From Sipunculus nudus (lineage: Eukaryota; Annelida; Sipuncula; Golfingiida; Sipunculidae), in the NCBI GenBank assembly GCA_026874595.1, contig CM049310.1:89597556-89661555 (forward strand): 64,000 nucleotides of DNA, in the 5' to 3' direction. Of the stretch, positions 36,128 to 48,913 are shown in pieces. Below the pieces are notes generated by a model that did not search any database, was not told where the DNA came from, and saw only the letters and a program-made list of their open reading frames with translations. Position 1 is the stretch's first letter. The number at the start of each line of letters is the position of its first letter. The position numbers and the translations under genes are program-made.

Positions 36128-38008
36128 AGAGATATTGAGATCAAATCAGAAAATAGGTCCCGAAAATCCATAATATCCAATTGAGAAAAATGCAGAATTA
36201 TACATTTCTGATTTTCATTGAACGAATTTGCCCTTTATTTTTATATTCATGAGCACGAACAGGCACTGTTATGTAGCCGGGGAAATAATCTTCGTCCCTA
36301 TGGGTCAAAATCGTGTTTAAATTTGAGAGAATACATCATTTATGTGGTGTTTTTACAATAAGCAAAGCATAAGCAAAACGTAAACAAAGTGTAAGCAAAG
36401 GAATGAGGACTTCATAAATGCGATTTTCGACCGTTTTCTGAAGTTATAATGTATTATTCGACGAGTCAGGAGTCTTATTTATGACAGAAATCGTGCAAAA
36501 CACTAGAGATATTGTGATCAAGTGAGAAAATAGGTCCCGAAAATCCATAATATCTCCATAAAAAAAGCAGAATTATACATTTCTGATTTTGATTGAACGA
36601 ATTTGCTCTTTATTTTTATATTCATGTGCACGAACAGGCACTGTTATGTAGCCGGGTAACTAGTCTTCGTCCCTATGGGTCATAATCATGTTTAAATTTG
36701 GGAGAATACATCATTTATGTGGTGTTTTTACAATAAGCAAAGCATAAGCAAAACGTAGACAAAGTGTAAGCAAAGGAATTAGGACTCCATAAATGAGATT
36801 TTCGACCGTTTATTGAAGTTATAATGTATTATTCAACTTGTCAGGAGTCTTATTTATGACAGAAATCGTGCAAAACAGTAGAGATATTGTGATCAAATGA
36901 GAAAATAGGTCCCGAAAATCCATAATATCCAATTGAGAAAAAAGCAGAATTATACATTTCTGATTTTGATTGAACGAATTTGCTCTTTATTTTTATATTC
37001 ATGTGCACGAACAGGCACTGTTATGTAGCCGGGGAACTAGTCTTCGTCCCTATGGGTCATAATCGTGTTTAAATTTGAGAGAATACATCATTTATGTGGT
37101 GTTTTTACAATGAGCAAAGCATAAGCAAAACGTAAATAAGGTGTAAGCAAAGGAATTAGCACTTCATAAATGCGATTTTCGACCGTTTTCTGAAGTTATA
37201 ATGTATTATTCGACGAGTCAGGAGTATTATTTATGACAGAAATCGTGCAAAACACTAGAGATATTGTGATCAAGTGAGAAAATAGGTCCCGAAAATCCAT
37301 AATATCCAATTGAGAAAAAAGCAAAATTTTACATTTCTGATGTTGATTGAACGAATTTGCTCTTTATTTTTATATTCATGTGCACGAACAGGCACTGTTA
37401 TGTAGCCGGGGAACTAGTCTTCGTCCCTATGGGTCATAATCGTGTTTAAATTTGGGAGAATACATCATTTATGTGGTGTTTTTACATAAAGCAAAGCATA
37501 AGCAAAACGTAAACAAAGTGTAAGCAAAGGAATTAGGACTTCATAAAAGCGATTTTCGACCGTTTTCTGAAGTTATAATGTATTATTCGACGTGTCAGGA
37601 GTCTTATTTATGACAGAAATCGTGCAAAACAGTAGATATATTGTGGTCAAATGAGAAAATAGGTCCCGAAAATCCATAATATGTGATTAAAAAAAAGCAG
37701 AATTATACATTTCTGATTTTGATTTAACGAATTTGCTCTTTATTTTTATATTCATGTGCACGAATAGGCACTGTTATGTAGCCCGGGTACTAGTCTTCGT
37801 CCCTACGGGTCAAAATCGTGTTTAAATTCGGGAGAATACATCATTTATGTGGTGTTTTTACAATAAGCAAAGCATAAGCAAAACGTAAAAAAGTGTAAGC
37901 AAAGGAATAAGAACTTCATAAATGAGATTTTCGACCGTTTATTGAAGTTATAATCTATTATTCAACTTGTCAGGAGTCTTATTTATGACAGAAATCGTGC
38001 AAAACAGT
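36128..38008 (+). repeat. HOR unit U12, 5 monomers (A-B-C-D-E)
   Basis: Starts: A36128 B36505 C36880 D37257 E37634. A to D are a close copy of U11. E differs, with gtgattaaaaaaaagc and a private gatttaacg (~37,722), so the copied segment ends within D or near the D/E boundary. Confidence 0.95.
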
Positions 38009-40270
38009 AGAGATATTGAGATCAAATCAGAAAATAGGTCCCGAAAATCCATAATATCCAATTGAGAAAAATGCAGAATTATACATTTCTGATTTTCATT
38101 GAACGAATTTGCCCTTTATTTTTATATTCATGAGCACCAACAGGCACTGTTATGTAGCCGGGGAAATAATCTTCGTCCCTATGGGTCAAAATCGTGTTTA
38201 AATTTGAGAGAATACATCATTTATGTGGTGTTTTTACAATAAGCAAAGCATAAGCAAAACGTAAACAAAGTATAAGCAAAGGAATTAGGACTTCATAAAT
38301 GCGATTTTCGACCGTTTTCTGAAGTTATAATGTATTATTCGACGTGTCAGGAGTCTTATTTATGACAGAAATCGTGCAAAACACTAGATATATTGTGATC
38401 AAGTGAGAAAATAGGTCCCGAAAATCCATAATATCTCCATAAAAAAAGCGAGAATGATACATTTCTGATTTTGATTGAACGAATTTGCTCTTTATTTTTA
38501 TATTCATGTGCACGAATAGGCACTGTTATGTAGCCGGGGAACTAGCCTTCGTCCCTATGGGTCATAATCGTGTTTAAATTTGGGAGAATACATCATTTAT
38601 GTGGTATTTTTACAATAAGCAAAGCATAAGCAAAACGTAAACAAAGTGTAAGCAAAGGAATTAGTACTTCATAAATAAGATTTTCGACCGTTTTTTGAAG
38701 TTATAATGTATTATTCAACTTGTCAGGAGTCTTATTTATGACAGAAATCGTGCAAAACAGTAGAGATATTGTGATCAAATGAGAAAATAGGTCCCGAAAA
38801 TCCATAATATCCAATTGAGAAAAAAGCAGAATTATACATTTCTGATTTTGATTGAACGAATTTGCTCTTTATTTTTATATTCATGTGCACGAACAGGCAC
38901 TGTTATGTAGCCGGGGAACTAGTCTTCGTCCCTATGGGTCATAATCGTGTTTAAATTTGGGAGAATACATCATTTATGTGGTGTTTTTACAATAAGCAAA
39001 GCATAAGCAAAACGTAAACAAAGTGTAAGCAAAGGAATTAGGACTTCATAAATGCGATTTTCGACCGTTTTCTGAAGTTATAATGTATTATTCGACGTGT
39101 CAGGAGTCTTATTTATGACAGAAATCGTGCAAAACAGTAGAGATATTGTGATCAAATGAGAAAATAGGTCCCGAAAATCCATAATATCCAATTGAGAAAA
39201 AAGCAGAATTATACATTTCTGATTTTGATTGAACGAATTTGCTCTTTATTTTTATATTCATGTGCACGAACAGGCACTGTTATGTAGCCGGGGAACTAGT
39301 CTTCGTCCCTATGGGTCATAATCGTGTTTAAATTTTGGAGAATACATCATTTATGTGGTGTTTTTACAATAAGCAAAGCATAAGCAAAACGTAAACAAAG
39401 TGTAAGCAAAGGAATTAGGACTTCATAAATGCGATTTTCGACCGTTTTCTGAAGTTATAATGTATTATTCGACGTGTCAGGAGTCTTATTTATGACAGAA
39501 ATCGTGCAAAACAGTAGAGATATTGTGATCAAATGAGAAAATAGGTCCCGAAAATCCATAATATCCAATTGAGAAAAAAGCACAATTATACATTTCTGAT
39601 TTTGATTGAACGAATTTGCTCTTTATTTTTATATTCATGTGCACGAACAGGCACTGTTATGTAGCCGGGGAACTAGTCTTCGTCCCTATGGGTCATAATC
39701 GTGTTTAAATTTGGGAGAATACATCATTTATGTGGTGTTTTTACATAAAGCAAAGCATAAGCAAAACGTAAACAAAGTGTAAGCAAAGGAATTAGGACTT
39801 CATAAAATCGATTTTCGACCGTTTTCTGAAGTTATAATGTATTATTCGACGTGTCAGGAGTCTTATTTATGACAGAAATCGTGCAAAACAGTAGAGATAT
39901 TGTGATCAAATGAGAAAATAGGTCCCGAAAATCCATATTATCCAATTAAGAAAAAAGCACAATTATACATTTCTGATTTTGATTGAACGAATTTGCTCTT
40001 TATTTTTATATTCATGTGCACGAACAGGCACTGTTATGTAGCCGGGGAACTAGTCTTCGTCCCTATGGGTCATAATCGTGTTTAAATTTGGGAGAATACA
40101 TCATTTATGTGGTGTTTTTACATAAAGCAAAGCATAAGCAAAACGTAAACAAAGTGTAAGCAAAGGAATTAGGACTTCATAAATGCGATTTTCGACCGTT
40201 TTCTGAAGTTATAATGTATTATTCGACGTGTCAGGAGTCTTATTTATGACAGAAATCGTGCAAAACAGTA
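38009..40270 (+). repeat. Left copy of a 2.26-kb dispersed duplication (partner +12,784)
   Basis: Six monomers A-H-C-C-C'-C' correspond to 50,793-53,053 at +12,784 with every boundary in register. Both contain agcaccaac in A, the H chimaera with agatata, and aattttggag in the second C. The match stops at the next C', which has ccataat here and gcataat with tggtatt on the right. Confidence 0.92.
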
Positions 40271-41020
40271 GAGATATTGTGATCAAATGAGAAAATAGGT
40301 CCCGAAAATCCATAATATCCAATTGAGAAAAAAGCACAATTATACATTTCTGATTTTGATTGAACGAATTTGCTCTTTATTTTTATATTCATGTGCACGA
40401 ACAGGCACTGTTATGTAGCCGGGGAACTAGTCTTCGTCCCTATGGGTCATAATCGTGTTTAAATTTGGGAGAATACATCATTTATGTGGTGTTTTTACAT
40501 AAAGCAAAGCATAAGCAAAACGTAAACAAAGTGTAAGCAAAGGAATTAGGACTTCATAAAAGCGATTTTCGACCGTTTTCTGAAGTTATAATGTATTATT
40601 CGACGTGTCAGGAGTCTTATTTATGACAGAAATCGTGCAAAACAGTAGATATATTGTGGTCAAATGAGAAAATAGGTCCCGAAAATCCATAATATCTGAT
40701 TAAAAAAAGCAGAATTATACATTTCTGATTTTGATTGAACGAATTTGCTCTTTATTTTTATATTCATGTGCACGAATAGGCACTGTTATGTAGCCCGGGT
40801 ACTAGTCTTCGTCCCTACGGGTCAAAATCGTGTTTAAATTCGGGAGAATACATCATTTATGTGGTGTTTTTACAATAAGCAAAGCATAAGCAAAACGTAA
40901 AAAAGTGTAAGCAAAGGAATAAGAACTTCATAAATGAGATTTTCGACCGTTTATTGAAGTTATAATCTATTATTCAACTTGTCAGGAGTCTTATTTATGA
41001 CAGAAATCGTGCAAAACAGT
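38009..41020 (+). repeat. HOR unit U13, 8 monomers (A-H-C-C-C'-C'-C'-E)
   Basis: Starts: A38009 H38386 C38762 C39139 C'39516 C'39893 C'40270 E40647. The first six monomers correspond to 50,793-53,053 at +12,784. Private changes are catattatcc and ccaattaag in the C' at 39893. Although its length is also 3,012 bp, its composition is unrelated to U3/U4. Confidence 0.94.
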
Positions 41021-44000
41021 AGAGATATTGAGATCAAATCAGAAAATAGGTCCCGAAAATCCATAATATCCAATTGAGAAAAATGCAGAATTATACATTT
41101 CTGATTTTCATTGAACGAATTTGCCCTTTATTTTTATATTCATGAGCACGAACAGGCACTGTTATGTAGCCGGGGAAATAATCTTCGTCCCTATGGGTCA
41201 AAATCGTGTTTAAATTTGAGAGAATACATCATTTATGTGGTGTTTTTACAATAAGCAAAGCATAAGCAAAACGTAAACAAAGTATAAGCAAAGGAATTAG
41301 GACTTCATAAATGCGATTTTCGACCGTTTTCTGAAGTTATAATGTATTATTCGACGTGTCAGGAGTCTTATTTATGACAGAAATCGTGCAAAACACTAGA
41401 GATATTGTGATCAAGTGAGAAAATAGGTCCCGAAAATCCATAATATCTCCATAAAAAAAGCAGAATTATACATTTCTGATTTTGATTGAACGAATTTGCT
41501 CTTTATTTTTATATTCATGTGCACGAACAGGCACTGTTATGTAGCCGGGTAACTAGTCTTCGTCCCTATGGGTCATAATCGTGTTTAAATTTGGGAGAAT
41601 ACATCATTTATGTGGTGTTTTTACAATAAGCAAAGCATAAGCAAAACGTAGACAAAGTGTAAGCAAAGGAATTAGGACTCCATAAATGAGATTTTCCACC
41701 GTTTATTGAAGTTATAATGTATTATTCAACTTGTCAGGAGTCTTATTTATGACAGAAATCGTGCAAAACAGTAGAGATATTGTGATCAAATGAGAAAATA
41801 GGTCCCGAAAATCCATAATATCCAATTGAGAAAAAAGCAGAATTATACATTTCTGATTTTGATTGAACGAATTTGCTCTTTATTTTTATATTCATGTGCA
41901 CGAACAGGCACTGTTATGTAGCCGGGGAACGAGTCTTCGTCCCTATGGGTCATAATCGTGTTTAAATTTGAGAGAATACATCATTTATGTGGTGTTTTTA
42001 CAATGAGCAAAGCATAAGCAAAACGTAAATAAGGTGTAAGCAAAGGAATTAGCACTTCATAAATGCAATTTTCGACCGTTTTCTGAAGTTATAATGTATT
42101 ATTCGACGTGTCAGGAGTCTTATTTATGACAGAAATCGTGCAAAACACTAGAGATATTGTGATCAAGTGAGAAAATAGGTCCCGAAAATCCATAATATCT
42201 CCATAAAAAAAGCAAAATTATACATTTCTGATGTTGATTGAACGAATTTGCTCTTTATTTTTATATTCATGTGCACGAACAGGCACTGTTATGTAGCCGG
42301 GGAACTAGTCTTCGTCCCTATGGGTCATAATCGTGTTTAAATTTTGGAGAATACATCATTTATGTGGTGTTTTTACAATAAGCAAAGCATAAGCAAAACG
42401 TAAACAAAGTGTAAGCAAAGGAATTAGGACTTCATAAATGAGATTTTCGACCGTTTTTTGAAGTTATAATGTATTATTCAACTTGTCAGGAGTCTTATTT
42501 ATGACAGAAATCGTGCAAAACAGTAGAGATATTGTGATCAAATGAGAAAATAGGTCCCGAAAATCCATAATATCCAATTGAGAAAAAAGCAGAATTATAC
42601 ATTTCTGATTTTGATTGAACGAATTTGCTCTTTATTTTTATATTCATGTGCACGAACAGGCACTGTTATGTAGCCGGGGAACGAGTCTTCGTCCCTATGG
42701 GTCATAATCGTGTTTAAATTTGAGAGAATACATCATTTATGTGGTGTTTTTACAATGAGCAAAGCATAAGCAAAACGTAAATAAGGTGTAAGCAAAGGAA
42801 TTAGCACTTCATAAATGCAATTTTCGACCGTTTTCTGAAGTTATAATGTATTATTCGACGTGTCAGGAGTCTTATTTATGACAGAAATCGTGCAAAACAC
42901 TAGAGATATTGTGATCAAGTGAGAAAATAGGTCCCGAAAATCCATAATATCTCCATAAAAAAAGCAAAATTATACATTTCTGATGTTGATTGAACGAATT
43001 TGCTCTTTATTTTTATATTCATGTGCACGAACAGGCACTGTTATGTAGCCGGGGAACTAGTCTTCGTCCCTATGGGTCATAATCGTGTTTAAATTTTGGA
43101 GAATACATCATTTATGTGGTGTTTTTACAATAAGCAAAGCATAAGCAAAACGTAAACAAAGTGTAAGCAAAGGAATTAGGACTTCATAAATGAGATTTTC
43201 GACCGTTTTTTGAAGTTATAATGTATTATTCAACTTGTCAGGAGTCTTATTTATGACAGAAATCGTGCAAAACAGTAGAGATATTGTGATCAAATGAGAA
43301 AATAGGTCCCGAAAATCCATAATATCCAATTGAGAAAAAAGCACAATTATACATTTCTGATTTTGATTGAACGAATTTGCTCTTTATTTTTATATTCATG
43401 TGCACGAACAGGCACTGTTATGTAGCCGGGGAACTAGTCTTCGTCCCTATGGGTCATAATCGTGTTTAAATTTGGGAGAATACATCATTTATGTGGTGTT
43501 TTTACATAAAGCAAAGCATAAGCAAAACGTAAACAAAGTGTAAGCAAAGGAATTAGGACTTCATAAAAGCGATTTTCGACCGTTTTTTGAAGTTATAATG
43601 TATTATTCAACTTGTCAGGAGTCTTATTTATGACAGAAATCGTGCAAAACAGTAGATATATTGTGGTCAAATGAGAAAATAGGTCCCGAAAATCCATAAT
43701 ATCTGATTAAAAAAAGCAGAATTATACATTTCTGATTTTGATTGAACGAATTTGCTCTTTATTTTTATATTCATGTGCACGAACAGGCACTGTTATGTAG
43801 CCCGGGAACTAGTCTTCGTCCCTATGGGTCATAATCGTGTTTAAATTTAGGAGAATACATCATTTATGTGGTGTTTAAACAATAAGCAAAGCATAAGCAA
43901 AACGTAAACAAAGTGTAAGCAAAGGAATTAGGACTTCATAAATGAGATTTTCGACCGTTTTTTGAAGTTATAATGTATTATTCAACTTGTCAGGAGTCTT

Positions 44001-45531
44001 ATTTATGACAGAAATCGTGCAAAACAGTAGAGATATTGTGATCAAATGAGAAAATAGGTCCCGAAAATCCATAATATCCAATTGAGAAAAAAGCACAATT
44101 ATACATTTCTGATTTTGATTGAACGAATTTGCTCTTTATTTTTATATTCATGTGCACGAACAGGCACTGTTATGTAGCCGGGGAACTAGTCTTCGTCCCT
44201 ATGGGTCATAATCGTGTTTAAATTTGGGAGAATACATCATTTATGTGGTGTTTTTACATAAAGCAAAGCATAAGCAAAACGTAAACAAAGTGTAAGCAAA
44301 GGAATTAGGACTTCATAAAAGCGATTTTCGACCGTTTTCTGAAGTTATAATGTCTTATTCGACGTGTCAGGAGTCGTATTTATGACAGAAATCCTGCAAA
44401 ACACTAGAGATATTGTGATAAAGTGAGAAAATAGGTCCCGAAAATCCATAATATCTCCATAAAAAAAGCAGAATTATACATTTCTGATTTTGATTGAACG
44501 AATTTGCTCTTTATTTATATATTATTGTGCACGAACAGGCACTGTTATGTAGCCGGGGAACTAGTCTTCGTCCCTATGGGTCATACTCGTGTTTAAATTT
44601 GGGAGAATACATCATTTATGTGGTATTTTTACAATAAGCAAAGCATAAGCAAAACGTAAACAAAGTGTAAGCAAAGGAATTAGTACTTCATAAATAAGAT
44701 TTTCGACCGTTTTTTGAAGTTATAATGTATTATTCAACTTGTCAGGAGTCTTATTTATGACAGAAATCGTGCAAAACACTAGAGATATTTTGATCAAGTG
44801 AGAAAATAGGTCCCGGAAATCCATAATATCCAATTGAGAAAAAAGCACAATTATACATTTCTGATTTTGATTGAACGAATTTGCTCTTTATTTTTATATT
44901 CATGTGCACGAACAGGCACTGTTATGTAGCCGGGGAACTAGTCTTCGTCCCTATGGGTCATAATCGTGTTTAAATTTGGGAGAATACATCATTTATGTGG
45001 TGTTTTTACATAAAGCAAAGCATAAGCAAAACGTAAACATAGTGTAAGCAAAGGAATTAGGACTTCATAAAAGCGATTTTCGACCGTTTTCTGAAGTTAT
45101 AATGTATTATTCGACGTGTCAGGAGTCTTATTTATGACAGAAATCGTGCAAAACAGTAGATATATTGTGGTCAAATGAGAAAATAGGTCCCGAAAATCCA
45201 TAATATCTGATTAAAAAAAGCAGAATTATACATTTCTGATTTTGATTGAACGAATTTGCTCTTTATTTTTATATTCATGTGCACGAATAGGCACTGTTAT
45301 TTAGCCCGGGTACTAGTCTTCGTCCCTACGGGTCAAAATCGTGTTTAAATTCGGGAGAATACATCATTTATGTGGTGTTTTTACAATAAGCAAAGCATAA
45401 GCAAAACGTAAAAAAGTGTAAGCAAAGGAATAAGAACTTCATAAATGAGATTTTCGACCGTTTATTGAAGTTATAATCTATTATTCAACTTGTCAGGAGT
45501 CTTATTTATGACAGAAATCGTGCAAAACAGT
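41021..45531 (+). repeat. HOR unit U14, 12 monomers
   Basis: Starts: A41021 B41398 C41773 D42150 C42525 D42902 C'43277 E43654 C'44029 B44406 G44781 E45158. It contains a 752-bp duplication of a C-D pair, an unusual mosaic E at 43654, and the B-G-E trio with private mutations that reappears in U16. B at 41398 has ttttccaccg for ttttcgaccg. Confidence 0.93.
41773..43276 (+). repeat. Tandem duplication of a C-D pair (752 bp x 2)
   Basis: Copy 1 is 41,773-42,524 and copy 2 is 42,525-43,276. Both carry gaacgagtc (41,927/42,679), atgcaatttt, the ctccataaaaaaagcaaaa form of D and aattttggag (42,340/43,092). The same C-D pair exists once in U9 (30,486-31,237). Confidence 0.93.
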
Positions 45532-47410
45532 AGAGATATTGAGATCAAATCAGAAAATAGGTCCCGAAAATCCATAATATCCAATTGAGAAAAATGCAGA
45601 ATTATACATTTCTGATTTTCATTGAACGAATTTGCCCTTTATTTTTATATTCATGAGCACGAACAGGCACTGTTATGTAGCCGGGGAAATAATCTTCGTC
45701 CCTATGGGTCAAAATCGTGTTTAAATTTGAGAGAATACATCATTTATGTGGTGTTTTTACAATAAGCAAAGCATAAGCAAAACGTAAACAAAGTGTAAGC
45801 AAAGGAATTAGGACTTCATAAATGCGATTTTCGACCGTTTTCTGAAGTTATAATGTATTATTCGACGTGTCAGGAGTCTTATTTATGACAGAAATCGTGC
45901 AAAACACTAGAGATATTGTGATCAAGTGAGAAAATAGGTCCCGAAAATCCATAATATCTCCATAAAAAAGCAGAATTATACATTTCTGATTTTGATTGAA
46001 CGAATTTGCTCTTTATTTTTATATTCATGTGCACGAACAGGCACTGTTATGTAGCCGGGTAACTAGTCTTCGTCCCTATGGGTCATAATCGTGTTTAAAT
46101 TTGGGAGAATACATCATTTATGTGGTGTTTTTACAATAAGCAAAGCATAAGCAAAACGTAGACAAAGTGTAAGCAAAGGAATTAGGACTCCATAAATGAG
46201 ATTTTCGACCGTTTATTGAAGTTATAATGTATTATTCAACTTGTCAGGAGTCTTATTTATGACAGAAATCGTGCAAAACAGTAGAGATATTGTGATCAAA
46301 TGAGAAAATAGGTCCCGAAAATCCATAATATCCAATTGAGAAAAAAGCAGAATTATACATTTCTGATTTTGATTGAACGAATTTGCTCTTTATTTTTATA
46401 TTCATGTGCACGAACAGGCACTGTTATGTAGCCGGGGAACTAGTCTTCGTCCCTATGGGTCATAATCGTGTTTAAATTTGAGAGAATACATCATTTATGT
46501 GGTGTTTTTACAATGAGCAAAGCATAAGCAAAACGTAAATAAGGTGTAAGCAAAGGAATTAGCACTTCATAAATGCGATTTTCGACCGTTTTCTGAAGTT
46601 ATAATGTATTATTCGACGAGTCAGGAGTATTATTTATGACAGAAATCGTGCAAAACACTAGAGATATTGTGATCAAGTGAGAAAATAGGTCCCGAAAATC
46701 CATAATATCCAATTGAGAAAAAAGCAAAATTTTACATTTCTGATGTTGATTGAACGAATTTGCTCTTTATTTTTATATTCATGTGCACGAACAGGCACTG
46801 TTATGTAGCCGGGGAACTAGTCTTCGTCCCTATGGGTCATAATCGTGTTTAAATTTGGGAGAATACATCATTTATGTGGTGTTTTTACATAAAGCAAAGC
46901 ATAAGCAAAACGTAAACAAAGTGTAAGCAAAGGAATTAGGACTTCATAAAAGCGATTTTCGACCGTTTTCTGAAGTTATAATGTATTATTCGACGTGTCA
47001 GGAGTCTTATTTATGACAGAAATCGTGCAAAACAGTAGATATATTGTGGTCAAATGAGAAAATAGGTCCCGAAAATCCATAATATGTGATTAAAAAAAGC
47101 AGAATTATACATTTCTGATTTTGATTGAACGAATTTGCTCTTTATTTTTATATTCATGTGCACGAATAGGCACTGTTATGTAGCCCGGGTACTAGTCTTC
47201 GTCCCTACGGGTCAAAATCGTGTTTAAATTCGGGAGAATACATCATTTATGTGGTGTTTTTACAATAAGCAAAGCATAAGCAAAACGTAAAAAAGTGTAA
47301 GCAAAGGAATAAGAACTTCATAAATGAGATTTTCGACCGTTTATTGAAGTTATAATCTATTATTCAACTTGTCAGGAGTCTTATTTATGACAGAAATCGT
47401 GCAAAACAGT
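45532..47410 (+). repeat. HOR unit U15, 5 monomers (A-B-C-D-E), 1,879 bp
   Basis: Starts: A45532 B45909 C46283 D46660 E47037. The length and every boundary equal those of U1 at +45,531 and of U17 at +3,382. The B A-run has six A and E has gtgattaaaaaaagc, as in both partners. Confidence 0.96.
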
Positions 47411-48913
47411 AGAGATATTGAGATCAAATCAGAAAATAGGTCCCGAAAATCCATAATATCCAATTGAGAAAAATGCAGAATTATACATTTCTGATTTTCA
47501 TTGAACGAATTTGCCCTTTATTTTTATATTCATGAGCACCAACAGGCACTGTTATGTAGCCGGGGAAATAATCTTCGTCCCTATGGGTCAAAATCGTGTT
47601 TAAATTTGAGAGAATACATCATTTATGTGGTGTTTTTACAATAAGCAAAGCATAAGCAAAACGTAAACAAAGTATAAGCAAAGGAATTAGGACTTCATAA
47701 ATGCGATTTTCGACCGTTTTCTGAAGTTATAATGTATTATTCGACGTGTCAGGAGTCTTATTTATGACAGAAATCGTGCAAAACACTAGATATATTGTGA
47801 TAAAGTGAGAAAATAGGTCCCGAAAATCCATAATATCTCCATAAAAAAAGCAGAATTATACATTTCTGATTTTGATTGAACGAATTTGCTCTTTATTTAT
47901 ATATTATTGTGCACGAACAGGCACTGTTATGTAGCCGGGGAACTAGTCTTCGTCCCTATGGGTCATACTCGTGTTTAAATTTGGGAGAATACATCATTTA
48001 TGTGGTATTTTTACAATAAGCAAAGCATAAGCAAAACGTAAACAAAGTGTAAGCAAAGGAATTAGTACTTCATAAATAAGATTTTCGACCGTTTTTTGAA
48101 GTTATAATGTATTATTCAACTTGTCAGGAGTCTTATTTATGACAGAAATCGTGCAAAACACTAGAGATATTTTGATCAAGTGAGAAAATAGGTCCCGGAA
48201 ATCCATAATATCCAATTGAGAAAAAAGCACAATTATACATTTCTGATTTTGATTGAACGAATTTGCTCTTTATTTTTATATTCATGTGCACGAACAGGCA
48301 CTGTTATGTAGCCGGGGAACTAGTCTTCGTCCCTATGGGTCATAATCGTGTTTAAATTTGGGAGAATACATCATTTATGTGGTGTTTTTACATAAAGCAA
48401 AGCATAAGCAAAACGTAAACAAAGTGTAAGCAAAGGAATTAGGACTTCATAAAAGCGATTTTCGACCGTTTTCTGAAGTTATAATGTATTATTCGACGTG
48501 TCAGGAGTCTTATTTATGACAGAAATCGTGCAAAACAGTAGATATATTGTGGTCAAATGAGAAAATAGGTCCCGAAAATCCATAATATCTGATTAAAAAA
48601 AGCAGAATTATACATTTCTGATTTTGATTGAACGAATTTGCTCTTTATTTTTATATTCATGTGCACGAATAGGCACTGTTATTTAGCCCGGGTACTAGTC
48701 TTCGTCCCTACGGGTCAAAATCGTGTTTAAATTCGGGAGAATACATCATTTATGTGGTGTTTTTACAATAAGCAAAGCATAAGCAAAACGTAAAAAAGTG
48801 TAAGCAAAGGAATAAGAACTTCATAAATGAGATTTTCGACCGTTTATTGAAGTTATAATCTATTATTCAACTTGTCAGGAGTCTTATTTATGACAGAAAT
48901 CGTGCAAAACAGT
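47411..48913 (+). repeat. HOR unit U16, 4 monomers (A-B-G-E), 1,503 bp
   Basis: Starts: A47411 H/B-chimaera 47788 G48163 E48540. The three monomers after A carry the private mutations of 44,406-45,531. The first of them has an H-type head (cactagatata) joined to the gataaagtg B body. This is the junction of the 3,382-bp duplication. Confidence 0.95.

Larger units (their letters stand above)
34248..38008 (+). repeat. Tandem duplication of the 5-mer unit (1,880 bp x 2)
   Basis: U11 and U12 share three variants seen nowhere else in the window: ggaatgagg (34,521/36,401), gacgagtcaggagtctt (34,571/36,451) and cataatcatg (34,801/36,681), each 1,880 bp apart. The homology is tight over A-B-C-D and weaker in E. 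Confidence 0.94.
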
